Below are positions 12,031-24,195 of a stretch of DNA of 64,000 nucleotides, piece by piece. The DNA is taken from NCBI GenBank assembly GCA_022829145.1, contig CM040744.1:744001-808000 (forward strand), in the 5' to 3' direction. The notes below the pieces were generated by a model. The model was not told where the DNA came from, ran no database searches, and saw only the letters and a list, made by a program, of their open reading frames with translations. Both the position numbers and the translations under genes were made by a program. Position 1 is the stretch's first letter; every line of letters starts with the position of its first letter. The DNA is from Albula goreensis (Eukaryota; Chordata; Actinopteri; Albuliformes; Albulidae).

Positions 12031-13125
12031 CGTTCTCACTGAGCCCTCTTCTGTTACTTTATGTGGCACTACTGTGTGATAGTGCTGGGGCTGTAGGAGT
12101 AGTGCCTGTGTGGAGACTGTGTGTGTGTGCTAACATGTTTGTGCACACATCAGTGAGAGTGTGTGCACATGTTTGTTTATGCCTACGCACAAATGCATGC
12201 AAGTGTGCTTGTGTTCCCTCGGCCGATGGAATTTTATTATCCTCTGAGGAGCAGTGAAAGCCACCCCCCCCCCCCCACCCCACCAGGAAGCTCGGGATGT
12301 ACCAGGGTACACTGATCTCCCTGTGACCCCTAAAAAATAAACAGGCTCAAATATGCTCATGATGACCTTCTTTTTGCTGCTTAATCATGAAGAGTTTGAA
12401 CAGGAAGCGCACATCGTCCTAAAATAAATTGAAGAAATGAAAAAAATGAGGAACGATACATGGTTGAATGAAAGAATTCACCTTGCTTCCTCCAGATGCT
12501 AAGATTTCTCTGTAATTTAAAGGGAAAAAAAGTCAAATTGGTGTAAATGACTCAGAGTTGTATTTTTGTTATTAGATTTTGCATGTTTATAGCTATTTTA
12601 AAGGTGAAAATTCCACTGCATGGGGGATTTGCATTATGGGGTTGTTATTCCCCTGCCTCTGACTTCCTCCTCCAGTGCTTTTTTTTTTGATATTTCGTAC
12701 CATTTGTACTATAAGCTGGTGCTGCTCTCTCGGTTGTTTGTGATCGTTTATTTTATTTATTTTTTTATTTGGGGGCAGGGCCACTGGCTCTCCTTGAAGG
12801 TTCTCCTTCTGCTTTAATGTCATTTTAAATGAAGAGCATTTATCAGTGAGCCATAAGCGTTAATCGCAGAAACTTTATCTTTTCATTGCTCAACCGCCCC
12901 CACCACCCTAATTTGTATTCCACTTGCACATCTGAAGTGGGAAATGTCATCAGATTCTGAGTCTCGTATTTAACCTCCTGATATTTTAAACCGACGACCG
13001 AGGAAGCGGCAAAACGAGTCTGGATTGCCATCATGAACTTCGGTTGCGTCCATCCACTCACCCATGAGGTAGCCTTGTAGCTAGAGTGAACACTGCTGTA
13101 GTGTGGTATTTCCTCATTTGCGCAG

Positions 13126-13156
<31 letters not shown>

Positions 13157-14350
13157 TATTGTAAGAATCCGTTGAGAGCCCATATCTGTGTTGTGGAAAG
13201 CCTTTCTTGTATCTTCGCGCAATATTTTAGTTTCTGCTTTTGATTCGTACTCTCCCTCATCTGTGACCACTGCAGAAGATTGTTAATATAACAAGAAAAA
13301 GTGAAATAATATGCAACCTATCTGATTATCATGGCACAGTGACAGAAACCGCATATTCAGTGAGAGAGGGAGGGAGATGGAGGGAGATAGAGGAGAAGAG
13401 AGGGAAGGAGGGAGAAAGAGTATAGTGATGGACTTATATCAAGTAGATGATTTAATTAGCATAAAATAAAAAATTTTGCGATTATATTTTTTTGAAGCTG
13501 GCTCCATGAAAGCTTGCTCTCAGGGCAGTAGCAGAAAGTAGAAATGTTTAATCCAGAATGGACTTTTTGAGTGTCGTTTGCTCAGGCACCATGCAGGGGA
13601 AACAGCGGCCCTCAAAACGGCAGTCGTTTTTAAATGGACGTCTTTATTTAAATGTCCTCTCCGCTTTAGATACGCCGAAAAGAGTCGGTGTGATATTATA
13701 AAAACGCTGTTTGAAATGCGGGTGGAGATGAGGGGCCGCCTGCTATTGACGCTGGCGGAACATCACAAAAACGTTCTCTCCTTTCTTCCGTCGATAAAGA
13801 GGAGGGAGATTTGCTTAAACCGCTCTGCGCTGCCTGTGAAATTTGGTTTCTCGTATCCGATTTCGAGGGGGGCCTTTTTCTTGTCATAACAGCCTGCCCA
13901 CGTTGTTGTCCGTCAGGAAAGCTCATTCAAGGAATGCCGTTTTCTGCTTTTTCATCGTTTTCCTGGACTGTATGTAGTGCGGTAGCTATTCAGGTTTTTA
14001 CCCATTATCCTAGGTGCTAACTAGGTAATGGTTTAAATGAGATTAAAGGAAGTGACCGTTTAAAAGGCACTCCGGTTGATCCTATGAGGAGATTAAGCTG
14101 TTAATAAATCGGCCTTCAAGGTCTGTGTGCATGGTACATTTTGCCCTGTTTAAACGTCCCCCGGATGAGAGAGCCCGCCTGTTTGGGCCCATTCGGTAGT
14201 AAAATCTCTAATGTGCCTGGAAGTAGCTGTTAAGCATAACATTAAGTGATGACTAGTCATGTGTTCCCTTATTTTTCTTTATCAAATAAGAGGCCCCTGC
14301 CTACAAATGGCCACCCAAAATGAATAATTGTGAATAGAATTATATAAAAA
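12031..14350 (+). other. Intronic DNA with simple repeats
   Basis: Imperfect GT-rich sequence lies at 12117-12215, with a C run near 12263-12276. A (CA)n array is at 13125-13153, and GGGA-rich DNA at 13363-13420. No gene is seen. Confidence 0.6.
13125..13153 (+). repeat. (CA)n microsatellite
   Basis: About 14 CA units. Confidence 0.95.
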
Positions 14351-14351
14351 C

Positions 14352-14373
14352 TCCATATTAAATTTAATATGGA
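14352..14373. repeat. Perfect 22-bp palindrome
   Basis: The 11-bp half TCCATATTAAA is followed immediately by its exact reverse complement with no spacer. It lies 40 bp from a second inverted repeat. Confidence 0.85.
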
Positions 14374-14411
14374 TTTTTTTTTGTTTTTTTTTTTGAAAGA
14401 TGAACTTGTAT

Positions 14412-14440
14412 ATTGACAGCCATTTTTTTGGGCTGTCAAT
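14412..14440. repeat. Perfect inverted repeat, 10-bp arms
   Basis: The arms ATTGACAGCC and GGCTGTCAAT enclose a 9-nt T-rich loop. Together with the palindrome at 14352-14373 this makes a compact hairpin cluster. Confidence 0.8.
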
Positions 14441-16850
14441 GTGTGCGTTTGAGACAGGTAATCGGTTCATCGTATGTTTACGCAAATGTGAACCACGGCA
14501 TATTCTGCCTGTTCCTCGATTCTCTAAAGCCGTAATTGATGCTTCCAGAACAAATTACAGTGAACGTGAGTGCATAATCACATGCCAACTAAAATAACTC
14601 TGTTTTTAGGGACCTCTATTTTTTACTGGATGGTCTTATTTCTGTGGTCAGGGAAATTATTTTCCGATGCCTCTGCATGTGCTTGGAAAATGGAAAAGGA
14701 AGGGAAAGTGTTTTATTTAAAAAAAAAAAAAAAAAAAAAAAAAGGCAAAAATCAAGTAGGTCTTCTGGAATGATGAGTATGTCCAGGCATGTCATTAAAT
14801 GAAAATTCCATGCCAGATTCCACGATTCCACCGTTAGCGGTTTGGCGAAAACATACTATTATGGCCCAATAAGTCGACCGTCTGTATGCGTTTGCATTTT
14901 TAGCCCTGTGCTCGTCTGTGATGCTCAGAGCCGTCACCTGGAGTCACCCGTAACCAAAGTCCGAGCTGTCGGGTGAGCCAATCAGCTGGCAGCACCCCTG
15001 TGGTTCCTGTACCCCGCCCCCTAATTCCCGTACCACCCCGGAGTCTGTGAGTCGGAATTTCATCGATTGTGCTAGCCGTCCTGAATCCAGCTGTAGGGCG
15101 TACTGGTTTTTGTTTTTACCCTTTCCCATTGACCCTGTGTACAGCTGCTTTAGTTGATCGAGTACTCGGTAACAATGGAAAAGCGCACGCCCTGCAGCTG
15201 TTAGGCTTGGAGTGCACTGTCGATGGTGTCCGATAACTGTAACTTGCATTGAATACATAAACGAAACTATTGCAAAAGTTGATAGAGTTGACGTTTGTAA
15301 CAAATGTCTCGATACTTCAAGTACAGCATTGAAAGCAATCCGTCTTTAACCACAGTAATCATTTTTAACCATCTTGACCCCCCCACAAATTCTTCTACCT
15401 TCCAGGATTATCGTATATCTGAGTGGGAGGTCTGTAGGCCGTGTCATACTGCTCAGAGCAGATGGATAGAGCAGTTACCTTGGCTCAAAAGTGTGGTCTT
15501 TTTTTTATTCTGAATGGGCACTACCCCCCACACGTAGACCCAGGATGCGGAGCCTTCATCTCCAGATCCATCATCATCTCCCACTCATACACTGGTGACC
15601 TTTGACCTCAATGTGTGCAAAGAGCCATCTCTCAGCACGTCTCCCTGTGTTACTCCACCAGTCGGATTTGCCGCCCCCTCAAGGGGGCTCAGTGATTGGA
15701 TGGGCCTGTTTATTGACTGGTCTCCAAAACTCCCACCCCTACCATATGGCGATTGCTTATACACTTTGGGGAGAGGACATACACTCGCCTCCATGGGCGG
15801 AGGTTTTGCATTTGTACTCCCAAAAAAATCGCTTCCTTGTCCTGGGGGACACGGGGTGTGGAGGTGGATTTCATTCCAACCCAGCGGTCTCAAACTCTTC
15901 TTCTTCAAACCACTTCCGCAATCCTACTAGGTACTCTCCTTCATATTCTTAACATTGATAGTTCGGTCTGATTAACACAGATACCGAAACATTCACTTTT
16001 GATACATCGTTGAGTAAAAGGGGCTCGACAAATTACAACGCGATCTCGAATATTGTTCAGACGCACACAGCTGTTTAATTCTAAACCGCTAGTGGTTTAG
16101 GTTGAATCCTGCCGTTGGTTTTTAACCTAGAAATGGTGTATCTGCTTGTATTTAGTGAGTCAGTAAGCATAACCATTCATTTCACTCCGCAAGGAGCAAG
16201 GGGTTTTGTGACGATCCAGCGGTATTCTTATTGAGGGGAAAAGATTACCGCGCGTTCTCTTTCTAAAATGAGGAATTAGATTAGAAGCTGAGCCGCACAT
16301 ATAATAAGAACAGAAGCGATGATGTAATCTACCTCGGCTTGAGGTGCTGAAGGTTTGATGGTGAATAATCTCTGATGTGTCCTGACGGCACAGCCATTCC
16401 AGACAGAGTATGAGAAGACTTTCTGCCAAACACAGATCTCTGTCCTCTATGTTCTTTTTCTCCTCCCTCCATCATCTTCTCTCTCCCTCTCCCTCTCTCT
16501 CTCTCTTTCTTTCTCTGTCACCTCTTTGCTCTTTTTCTCTATGATTCCCTTCACTGTCCCCCTCCCCTGTCTCTCTCTCCTCACATACATGCAGACGAAT
16601 GCTGGGAATAATTTGAAGGCTGCAATTTGCCTCAGTGAGACTGGCAGTGCAGTGTATTTATACAGGGTATGGTGATTCCCCTCCCCCCAACCGAACCCGG
16701 CCCTCCGTGTTTCTCAGCTGTGACCCCCCCAAAGAGATGTTTTATGAAGGGGTGAGGTACAGATCCATGGTCTTTTGAAGCACGGATTGGACGTCTTCCT
16801 CGTTTCCACATCAAACGCGCAGTGTCTGCCCTTGATCATTGGAGTTGCTG
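14441..16850 (+). other. Intronic DNA, nothing recognised
   Basis: It contains a poly-A run (about 14720-14743) and a pyrimidine-rich tract (about 16455-16580). The overlapping frames at 15585-15971 have no recognisable product. Confidence 0.55.
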
Positions 16851-16851
16851 C

Positions 16852-16852
<1 letters not shown>

Positions 16853-16947
<95 letters not shown>
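16853..16947 (+). repeat. Long (TG)n microsatellite
   Basis: About 47 nearly perfect TG units. On this strand the array opens frames that read as Cys-Val or, in reverse, Thr-His repeats; these are not genes. Confidence 0.97.
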
Positions 16948-16949
<2 letters not shown>

Positions 16950-17159
16950 ATTTGCGAATGTGTGTCCTTATGCCCTGGTGATCGAGTGTTCGGTGTAAAG
17001 TTGGGAGATTACCAGAATTTTCTGTCGTAACAGTTTTACCCCCCAGTTGAGGTGTTGCTGAGTTCTGCCCCCCAACCCCCCTCCCCCAGTTCGGGTTCCG
17101 CCCCTCGGCGGGGTATCGCGGGGTTGTCACCGAGGTCAGCCTCATGGAAATCAAAGGCT

Positions 17160-17420
17160 GTCTGGGGAAAAACTAACAACAGGCCGGGAGACAGAGATCT
17201 GGGGGGAGGTGGAATGAAAAGACAGAGTGAAACAACGATGGAAAGAGGGAGACAGAAAAAGGATGAAAGTGAGAGAGACAGAAAGAGGGCAGGGGGAGAT
17301 AGGGGGGAAGAGAGATGGACAGAGCTAAGAGGGAAAGAGACAGTGGGAGAGAGAGACAGAAAGGGGGGAAGGAGAGTGAAAAACAGGGGGAGTGAGAGAG
17401 AGAGAGGAAAGCAGCAGAGC
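17160..17420 (+). repeat. Polypurine tract
   Basis: About 260 bp are almost entirely A and G on the + strand (GGGAGA, GAGAGA and AAAGAG motifs). Such purine/pyrimidine strand asymmetry is prone to triplex (H-DNA) formation. Long frames across this tract on both strands (17036-17693) reflect low complexity only. Confidence 0.8.
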
Positions 17421-18180
17421 AGACACACTGGGCTGGACCCACAGCCTAAATCAACACCTCCAGAGAGAACAGGAGCTTTTTGCTGCCCGCTGCCCCAGAC
17501 AGAGGGGGAAGGGAGGGGAGGGCTAAGGGGGACCTTTCCCCCAGTTTCTGTGGGCCGTGTGAACTCCTGCATCCGCCGGACTGACTCTGCAAAACCCCGC
17601 CGTCTACGGGGCTGCCCCTCACCCCGCCCCCGCGTCACCCAGCCCCCCTCCTCCTCCTCCTCCTCCTCTTTAGCACTTCATCTCCGCGCCTGACGTAGCC
17701 GCACTTGAACGTAAGATAGTCGGCAAACAAAAGACTTTGTGTCTCCGGAACACACCCTTCAGTCAACAAGAACCAATTTCATCGTTGCATTACACTGGAC
17801 AGGTTTTAGCCACGGTGGTGGTGTTTTGAGCAAACTTTATTGATCAGTCATGAAACATTGACAGTACCCAGCTTGTTGATGCAAGCCAGAGCACAGAGTC
17901 CATGTATGAGACTCAAATATGTTGTCTTAATGGTGTTGATGATGCCTTTAATTTATATAGAAATGGGTTTTTGGCCAGTCTTACCTTTAGGTGACTTGGA
18001 CATTGTCAAGCTCTCTAGGTTATCTGCCCTGCTGTTGGCTGAATTTGGGGATATCTGCTGTACTGTGGGTTAAATTTGGGGGTACCTGTCCTGGTACAGC
18101 ACTCGGTCTGAACTGAAATGATCCTTTGGTTCACTGCAGGAGTCTGCGGGCCAAGAGAGAACAAATTCCTGAGCGGCTAC
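17421..18180 (+). other. Intronic DNA, GC-rich then unremarkable
   Basis: A G/C-rich stretch (17440-17690) ends in a (CTC)n tract at about 17647-17668. The remainder is unremarkable. Confidence 0.55.
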
Positions 18181-18395
18181 TGGGGAGGGAGGGAGGGAGG
18201 AAGGGGGGGAGGGAGAAACCGAGGGAAAGAGCAAGAGGAGAGATTTCCTGCAGAGATGGAGATGGGAGGGAGTGACAGAGAGGTCGCGGGGGGGGAGGTA
18301 GAGAGCAACCAAGCGGGAGAGAGATTGAGAGACGAGTGTGAGTATTCCCTGTGGAGAAAAGGGGGAGGGGTGGTAGAGGGTGGGGTGGTGGGGTG
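18180..18395 (+). repeat. Second polypurine tract
   Basis: G-rich purine sequence with repeated GGGA units, interrupted by short CA/TC islands. It has the same strand asymmetry as the tract at 17160-17420. Confidence 0.7.
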
Positions 18396-19311
18396 TTGGA
18401 AGCAAACGATGACCTCATCTGCCCAGCTCTCAGTCTGACCAATAAATGACATCACCTAATAGGAAGCCGTCATCTCCCTGGTGATAGTGGGGGGTGGGAG
18501 TGGGGAGAAAGTGGGAAGGACCGCAGAGTAAAGTCGAATTCAGTCAGGCCCATGTTATCCGGATCACACAGCCGAAATGCCACGTTTTATGTGATCACAG
18601 ATGCTCTCATGGACGCTGCTTGGGAAATGTAGTTTTTATGGAGACTTACGGCTCTTTGGAACGGACTCCAACCTTAGCGTGACACATTTTGGTGTAAGCT
18701 GCCTGCCTGCCAGCTTACAGAAGAACCCCCCGAGAATTTTACGGTTTCGTAGTACCTCCTTCAAATTGAAGTCCTACCCACACACAGTTGCGATCAAACA
18801 GAAACCATCGCTTTGTGAGCAAAGAACATCCCCGTAGTTGGTCCGCGTTACGTCATAATACCGAAGGAAGCTGATGAGTCAGGCAAGGGGGATTCGTTTC
18901 AATACGATACTCCAAAAGCATATTGTCCTTTCCCCCCCGAGACCACCATCCCTACGTTATTGGGACGTTGAAGGGAGGGAGGTGACGAGGTGCTAACACA
19001 GGAAAGGAGGAGGCGTCTTTCAAGTGCAGAAATGTACCTGAGGTGACCTCCGTCTTCCCTCTCTCTGGAGAGGAAGAAGAGGGCTGAAGTAGGGAATTTT
19101 TTTTTTTTCTTCTTCCTCGTTATCCCGCAGCATGAGTCTCAAATGTGCAGCGTTGTGTGGTGAATTTAATCTCGTGCGCTGCTTTAATGCATCTCCCCAG
19201 AAACAAGCCGTGTGCCAGGATCCCGCAGCCAATGGTGGTGACGGGCGTGTCCTCGTCAGTGTTCAGGCCAAGTTGCTTTTGGGGGCGAAGGTTCGAATTT
19301 GTTATATCGTC

Positions 19312-19314
<3 letters not shown>
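18396..19314 (+). other. Intronic DNA, nothing recognised
   Basis: There is a TGATGAGTCAGGC AP-1-like site near 18871 and a T run near 19098. No gene is seen. Confidence 0.5.

Positions 19315-19377
<63 letters not shown>
19315..19377 (+). repeat. (GT)n microsatellite
   Basis: About 31 GT units. Confidence 0.97.
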
Positions 19378-19379
<2 letters not shown>

Positions 19380-19757
19380 ATCCACCCTGACTCTATGTAT
19401 ACGTGAGTGTATATCTGTTTGTGTTGTCCAGTTGTCCATGGACATACGGCATATATGGCAGAGAAATCTTTTCTCAGCTCAGACTTCTATCTTTGACCCA
19501 CTTTGTTGTGGTGAGAAGTGAAACTCTCAGAGGTGGTGTCTTAGTGGTGGTATAACGCTGAGACAGGAGCATGCCATGCTTTGAATCAGACTCATAAAGA
19601 GCTTTCTGCGCTTTCGCCGTTTGCTCCAGCGCCATCTGAGCCCTTATTTCTACCGCAGCCTTTATTCTGAGAACGTCTTCATCTCTTAGGATGAATTACA
19701 GGTCTGTGGAATAGAAACCGGGTCAGTGCTGTTGTGTAATTCAGCTGTATAAAAAGG

Positions 19758-19758
<1 letters not shown>

Positions 19759-19828
<70 letters not shown>
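19759..19828 (+). repeat. Compound (GT)n(GA)n microsatellite
   Basis: About 27 GT units run straight into about 8 GA units. GTGTG-rich imperfect sequence continues to about 20070. Confidence 0.95.
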
Positions 19829-19829
<1 letters not shown>

Positions 19830-20163
19830 CCATGTGAGTGTGCGAGAGTGTGTCTGAGACACCGTGTGTGCTTGTGAGAGGGCATGGTGTGTGACTGTGT
19901 GTGACTGGTTGATAATGTCAGTGTGATTGAATCAGGATGTGTGTTTTGTCTCAGAAACGTTATGTGTATTAGCTGAGATGTGTGTGTAGGAGTTTGTGTG
20001 AATGTATGAATGTGTTCTCTGATATCGTCTGTGTGTTTGGCCTGGAGCGTGGGTGTTAGTGCGTGTGCGTTTTCCGTTTCTCCAGGACACACTTCACTGT
20101 GAGCAGCAGTATCTGGGAGTGCCTCCAGCGCCCAGGTAAACGTCAGACCAGGTGACGGGGTGA

Positions 20164-20173
20164 TGAGTCAGCA
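20164..20173 (+). promoter_or_regulatory. NF-E2/MARE-like site
   Basis: TGAGTCAGCA matches the reverse complement of the NF-E2/Maf recognition element TGCTGA(G/C)TCA, with a TGCTGACA half site 8 bp downstream. It may be a chance occurrence. Confidence 0.25.
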
Positions 20174-20279
20174 GGCGCGGCTGCTGACAGTGTGTGTGTA
20201 CGCACACACACACACACCTGTGTTTACCTGCTTATCTACACAGTATTTAATGCAGGGCTTTAGGAATCCTCTGTAAACA

Positions 20280-20860
20280 GCCTAAATGCCGGTGTATAAG
20301 GTATATATATATACCTATCTATAAGGTATAACTATAAGATATAGTTATGTCATAATTCTGTTCAATATACGATATGAGGTTCACGATTCGATATTACCAC
20401 GATTCGATAGAGCCTCATAAGAGTTCAGTGACAAAATATGAATATTCAGAATTGATATTTAATTTTTAGCCATGCAAAATACAATTTAAATTCTCACTTG
20501 AATAAAGTTCTCTATTACATAACACATGAAGAGATCAAAGTAACAACAGAAATTCTGATGTCTCATTACCGCTGGCAGCCATTTTCAAGTTCTTGTAATC
20601 TAGGGGTGTTTTCCAATACTTTTTTCTCATCTCCTCCACTCGTCTCCTACCCCGGAAGTATGTGGAGGAAAGGAGGGGAGGAAATGAGTGGGGGACGAGA
20701 GGGAACTAGGAGATGAAACGAAAATTGGAACAGATCATCCGATTAGCTCTTAATGAACGTCGATCTCGGCGATTGATGAAGCCGTGCATCTTCCAGCCCT
20801 TTGCATGCATTAAACTATGAATGTCAGTTTCTTGCATTCTGTTCATGATTTAACACAAAC
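20280..20860. mobile_element. Possible hAT-like remnant
   Basis: The stretch near 20360-20410 contains twice-repeated CACGATTCGATA-type text, which is common near the ends of fish hAT elements. It is preceded by a 16-bp palindrome of GGTATATA type (20300-20315). Neither both termini nor a transposase frame can be identified. Confidence 0.3.
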
Positions 20861-20871
20861 ATACAGTGGGG

Positions 20872-21460
20872 TCCAAAAGTCTGAGACCTCAAGTGAAAGA
20901 GCTTCTATTTTGCATTCTTTTACAATTTAATACAATAGTTTAATTACAACTTATATTTACAATTCAAAGGTTTTTCTTTGAAAAATGTACGTAAATTTCC
21001 AGAATTTCTTCGTTTTCAGTATGTCCCCCTTTTGCTTTAATGACAGGGTGCACTGGAGCTGGCATGGACTCCACAAGTTTGAGCAAAACCTGATGGTCCA
21101 TGTTATCACATGGCCTTTAAGTGCGCAAAACTTTCTTGGCCTTTAAGCGCCCCAATAAACGTTCGATGGGGTCTGACCTTTTCTACAAAGGGATTGACAG
21201 GGTCAGCGTCACACATTTGCTTAAATCTGACCTGGACACTGCAGAATCTTAAATAATTCTTCTTCATTTTAGATGTCAGAACTTTTCTTTGTTTTAAATG
21301 TTTCAAAATCCACATGGGTGGAACAGCAGGGTGACCGAAAGGGAGTGGAGTGGAGAGAGTCGGGGGTCGAGGGACAGACAGTTTGTCGGTCTTGTCTATG
21401 GCGGGAAAGACTGTCTCATGACTCTGAAATAAAAAATATGATTCATCTGAGACGTACACA
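20872..21460 (+). mobile_element. Truncated Tc1/mariner-type element (left end)
   Basis: A TA dinucleotide followed by CAGTGGGGTCCAAAAGTCTG is the typical start of a fish Tc1-like terminal inverted repeat. The sequence that follows resembles the noncoding flank of such elements (GGCATGGACTCCACAAGTTT near 21060). No reverse-complement terminus is found within the next 700 bp and there is no transposase frame, so the element is non-autonomous and probably lacks its right end. Confidence 0.65.
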
Positions 21461-23860
21461 TAAAAATGATATTGACCTCAATCGGTGATGTGCTCTATAT
21501 CTGGGTTTCAAGCCCTGGTGAATGGCTATATCTATGAATAAGTAAATAGACACTGAAGATTCTATGTCAGGTGCAAAGCTGGCAAACCACAACCCGTCAT
21601 TCTGGTTTTTGTTTTTCGTCAAAAGGTTAGCAATGAAATCCCCCAATTAGCTTTTGGCCTTTTGTTTTCCCGCTGAGCAAGCAATTATAGTGGAACGGCC
21701 CTGGGGCACTGGTGTCGGCGATGATGCAGGTAACTCACCTGATGCTAATCGTACAGGAAGTATCCTACCTGCTTCGCGAGCGTGAGCAATGGGTATTTTA
21801 GGCTGATAGAGGAGATATGAGGAGCAGGAAACGTGTTGTGTAAACTTTAGACGCAGACTGTTGCGAAAGGTTGCTAGCCTCAGCCATTTTTACAGTGGTG
21901 AATTTGGGGGCAGGGTTTTGAGGTGGGATTCAGGTTTTATGCATTTATTGCTTGTAGACAGAGGGGAATTTTTGGGGTCAGCAGAGGACTGTGGGGTTTT
22001 TGATGTAGTGGGGTTGTTTTGAGGTGACATGGGGGAGATTCTGAGATGGGTGGAGGAGAAAGAGATATTTTAGAGGAGTAGGGTGTTGGGGGTTGGGAGG
22101 CTGAGACAAACCGAGAATGGAGAACATTTTGAAACTAGCAGAAGAGTTTGGGTTTTTGGGAGGTGTCTGTTGGCGAACATATGTACGTCTCACTGAGCTC
22201 CACTTCGTTTCCGAGGTTGCCGAGGCAGCGTTTCCAGCGGGATCCCAGCGCCGCCGTAATTTTCATTTCAAATTCATCAAATTGGCGGTCCTCCAGACTG
22301 CTGGAGCTAATCCTACGAGTCAAATATTGACCTGTTGCTAGGAAACGGGCATACAGTGAGGTCGTAGGAGATGACAGGCATCCACAAGCAGAGCGGTGGT
22401 GAGGCGAATGGCAACAGTGGTGGAACAGGAAGTTCGGGTGGGGGTGGGGGGAACAACAACAAAAATATTATTCAATAATTTCATTATCTCTTGATCTTAA
22501 TTGGCCATTATAGGGCTTGAAGTTTCGGTTGATCCCTAAGGCCATAAGAGTGATGGAGGAATGTGGTGAATTTGCGGTTCAGAGTGCATGTTCTATGTTT
22601 ATTCTTAGTCACGCTGCCCCGTCACCTCCACTGACCTTCCCATGTGGGCATAGTCAATAGTATTGGCTCCTCCCATGTGTTTGGCCATCAGATCCAGTTT
22701 AGGCTCTTCTGACACCGTCATGTGACTGGGACTAGCACATGACAGCGATGGTGTGTTCCCGCATCACTTCCTGTGAGTGCTGCGACTGGGCAAAATACAG
22801 GCATTTATTTATGCGTTTCAACTCAGCATGCCTTTCACTTCGGTAACACTTAAGCACGATTGTGTCCCTTTCTTCTGCTGTGTCTTTAAGAGCGAAATAG
22901 AATCATTTTTTGTTCACCCATTATCTTCCAAAGACACTGACATTTGTGCCCGTCCATTTTAGCCTCACCTGATTCACCTTCATCCATTCAACGAAACAAC
23001 CTGTAACACGCACCTCTAGCGTATATAAGAAGCCCATTGACACAGACTGGAGTTGAATGTTTCTTTAAATGAATCAAAAATATTTGTTAAACTTTAACCC
23101 ATCCTTGAAGGTGTTTGTGAAATATAAGGTATAACAGAACCAGTTTGCCATTTTTGTCAGTTTCGTGAGCTTCAGTCTGTTTTGTTTAATTACATTTGTT
23201 GCTTCTGTTTAAAGCATTATTGTGTGTAGTAGTGGTTTCTTCTCATGACCTGACGAACCCAAACGGTGAAGCAGTTGTCTTTGTTTGCTTTGTTTTCTTT
23301 TGTTTTCCACACATGAATATTGAATAAAAATGATTGGGTGTAGATGTTAAACATTTTATACCATTGTTTATTCACCAGATGAATGTATCTTTTCTTTCCT
23401 AAAGAGTACAGAGAAAGGCTGTTATGTTTTGCATTAATTGTTGTAGCTTTGTCATGAAGCATTTTCGTCATTCAACAATGGCAGTCTTTAGTGCCAGACA
23501 TGTAACTTATTGCCTAATTTTTCATCTGAGTGGTTTTTTAATTTCCGCTAATATTTAGCGAGGGAGATTTCTGATATCAGTGTATTTAATGTCGCCGTTT
23601 TTTCTGTCCGACTGCGATCACATTTTTCGGCCTGTCCACTGCACCCAGCCTGCAATGTGTGTCTGTATCTGTGCGTGTGTATCGTACACGCTACTGCTAT
23701 CTGTATTGACTATGCGCTGATACTCTCCATAGACGTTGGCTGTTGCTGAAAGCGAGTTTAATAATTGATAATGAATAACTGTCTATTTACACAGCTGGGT
23801 CTTCAGCAGTGCGCAACGAGCTGGGCTGAAGAATATGAGGGCTAAGATAACAATAACAAT
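21461..23860 (+). other. Intronic DNA, nothing recognised
   Basis: G-rich text lies at 21900-22100. Small open frames near 22117-22341 and 23217-23471 have no recognisable product. Confidence 0.55.
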
Positions 23861-23864
23861 AATA

Positions 23865-24195
23865 TATTTTATTTATGAGCCACTTTTCATAGTTTCATAG
23901 AGCCCATCCAAAGTGCTGTGCAGTAAAATAAGCGCAAAATGAGTCAGAGACACAATCATAAGTCTGTTAAAGGTACACTAAAAGCTACATAAACACCGTA
24001 AAATCAATAAAACATAATGTAGCAGAGGTAGCACGGCGTTGTACTGTCACTAGTAATAACTGATTTTATGTATAAAACGCTTTTCATAACAGCTGCACAG
24101 AAATACAAGTACAACAAAATGAATCAGATACGCCATCATAAAAGTTAAGGAAGTTTAGCTAAAAGCTACACAAACATAAAAGAAAAAAAAACTGA
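23865..24195. repeat. Two tandem copies of a dispersed AT-rich repeat
   Basis: Two blocks (about 23868-24000 and 24060-24190) share the order TTTTAT, then CTTTTCATA, then GCTG.GCA, then AAAATGA.TCAGA, then CTAAAAGCTACA. The CACTTTTCATA-type start recurs near 53040 and 60990 and is common in fish repeats. The family is unassigned. Confidence 0.5.

Noticed and set aside
15585..15971. Overlapping 107-116-codon frames on both strands
   Set aside because: Several frames are open at once and none resembles a known protein. This is probably compositional or an unrecognised repeat.
16714..17154. Thr-His-repeat and Cys-Val-repeat frames, also at 19132-19521, 46017-46462 and 47650-48170
   Set aside because: These are translations of CA/GT microsatellites.
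17036..17693. Long open frames on both strands (about 200 codons each)
   Set aside because: They arise from a polypurine tract and GC-rich DNA. The translations are low-complexity Ser/Leu/Pro or Arg/Glu strings with no domain or splice context.
21106..21459. Minus-strand 117-codon frame within the Tc1-like element
   Set aside because: It does not carry transposase motifs. The region corresponds to the noncoding flank of such elements.
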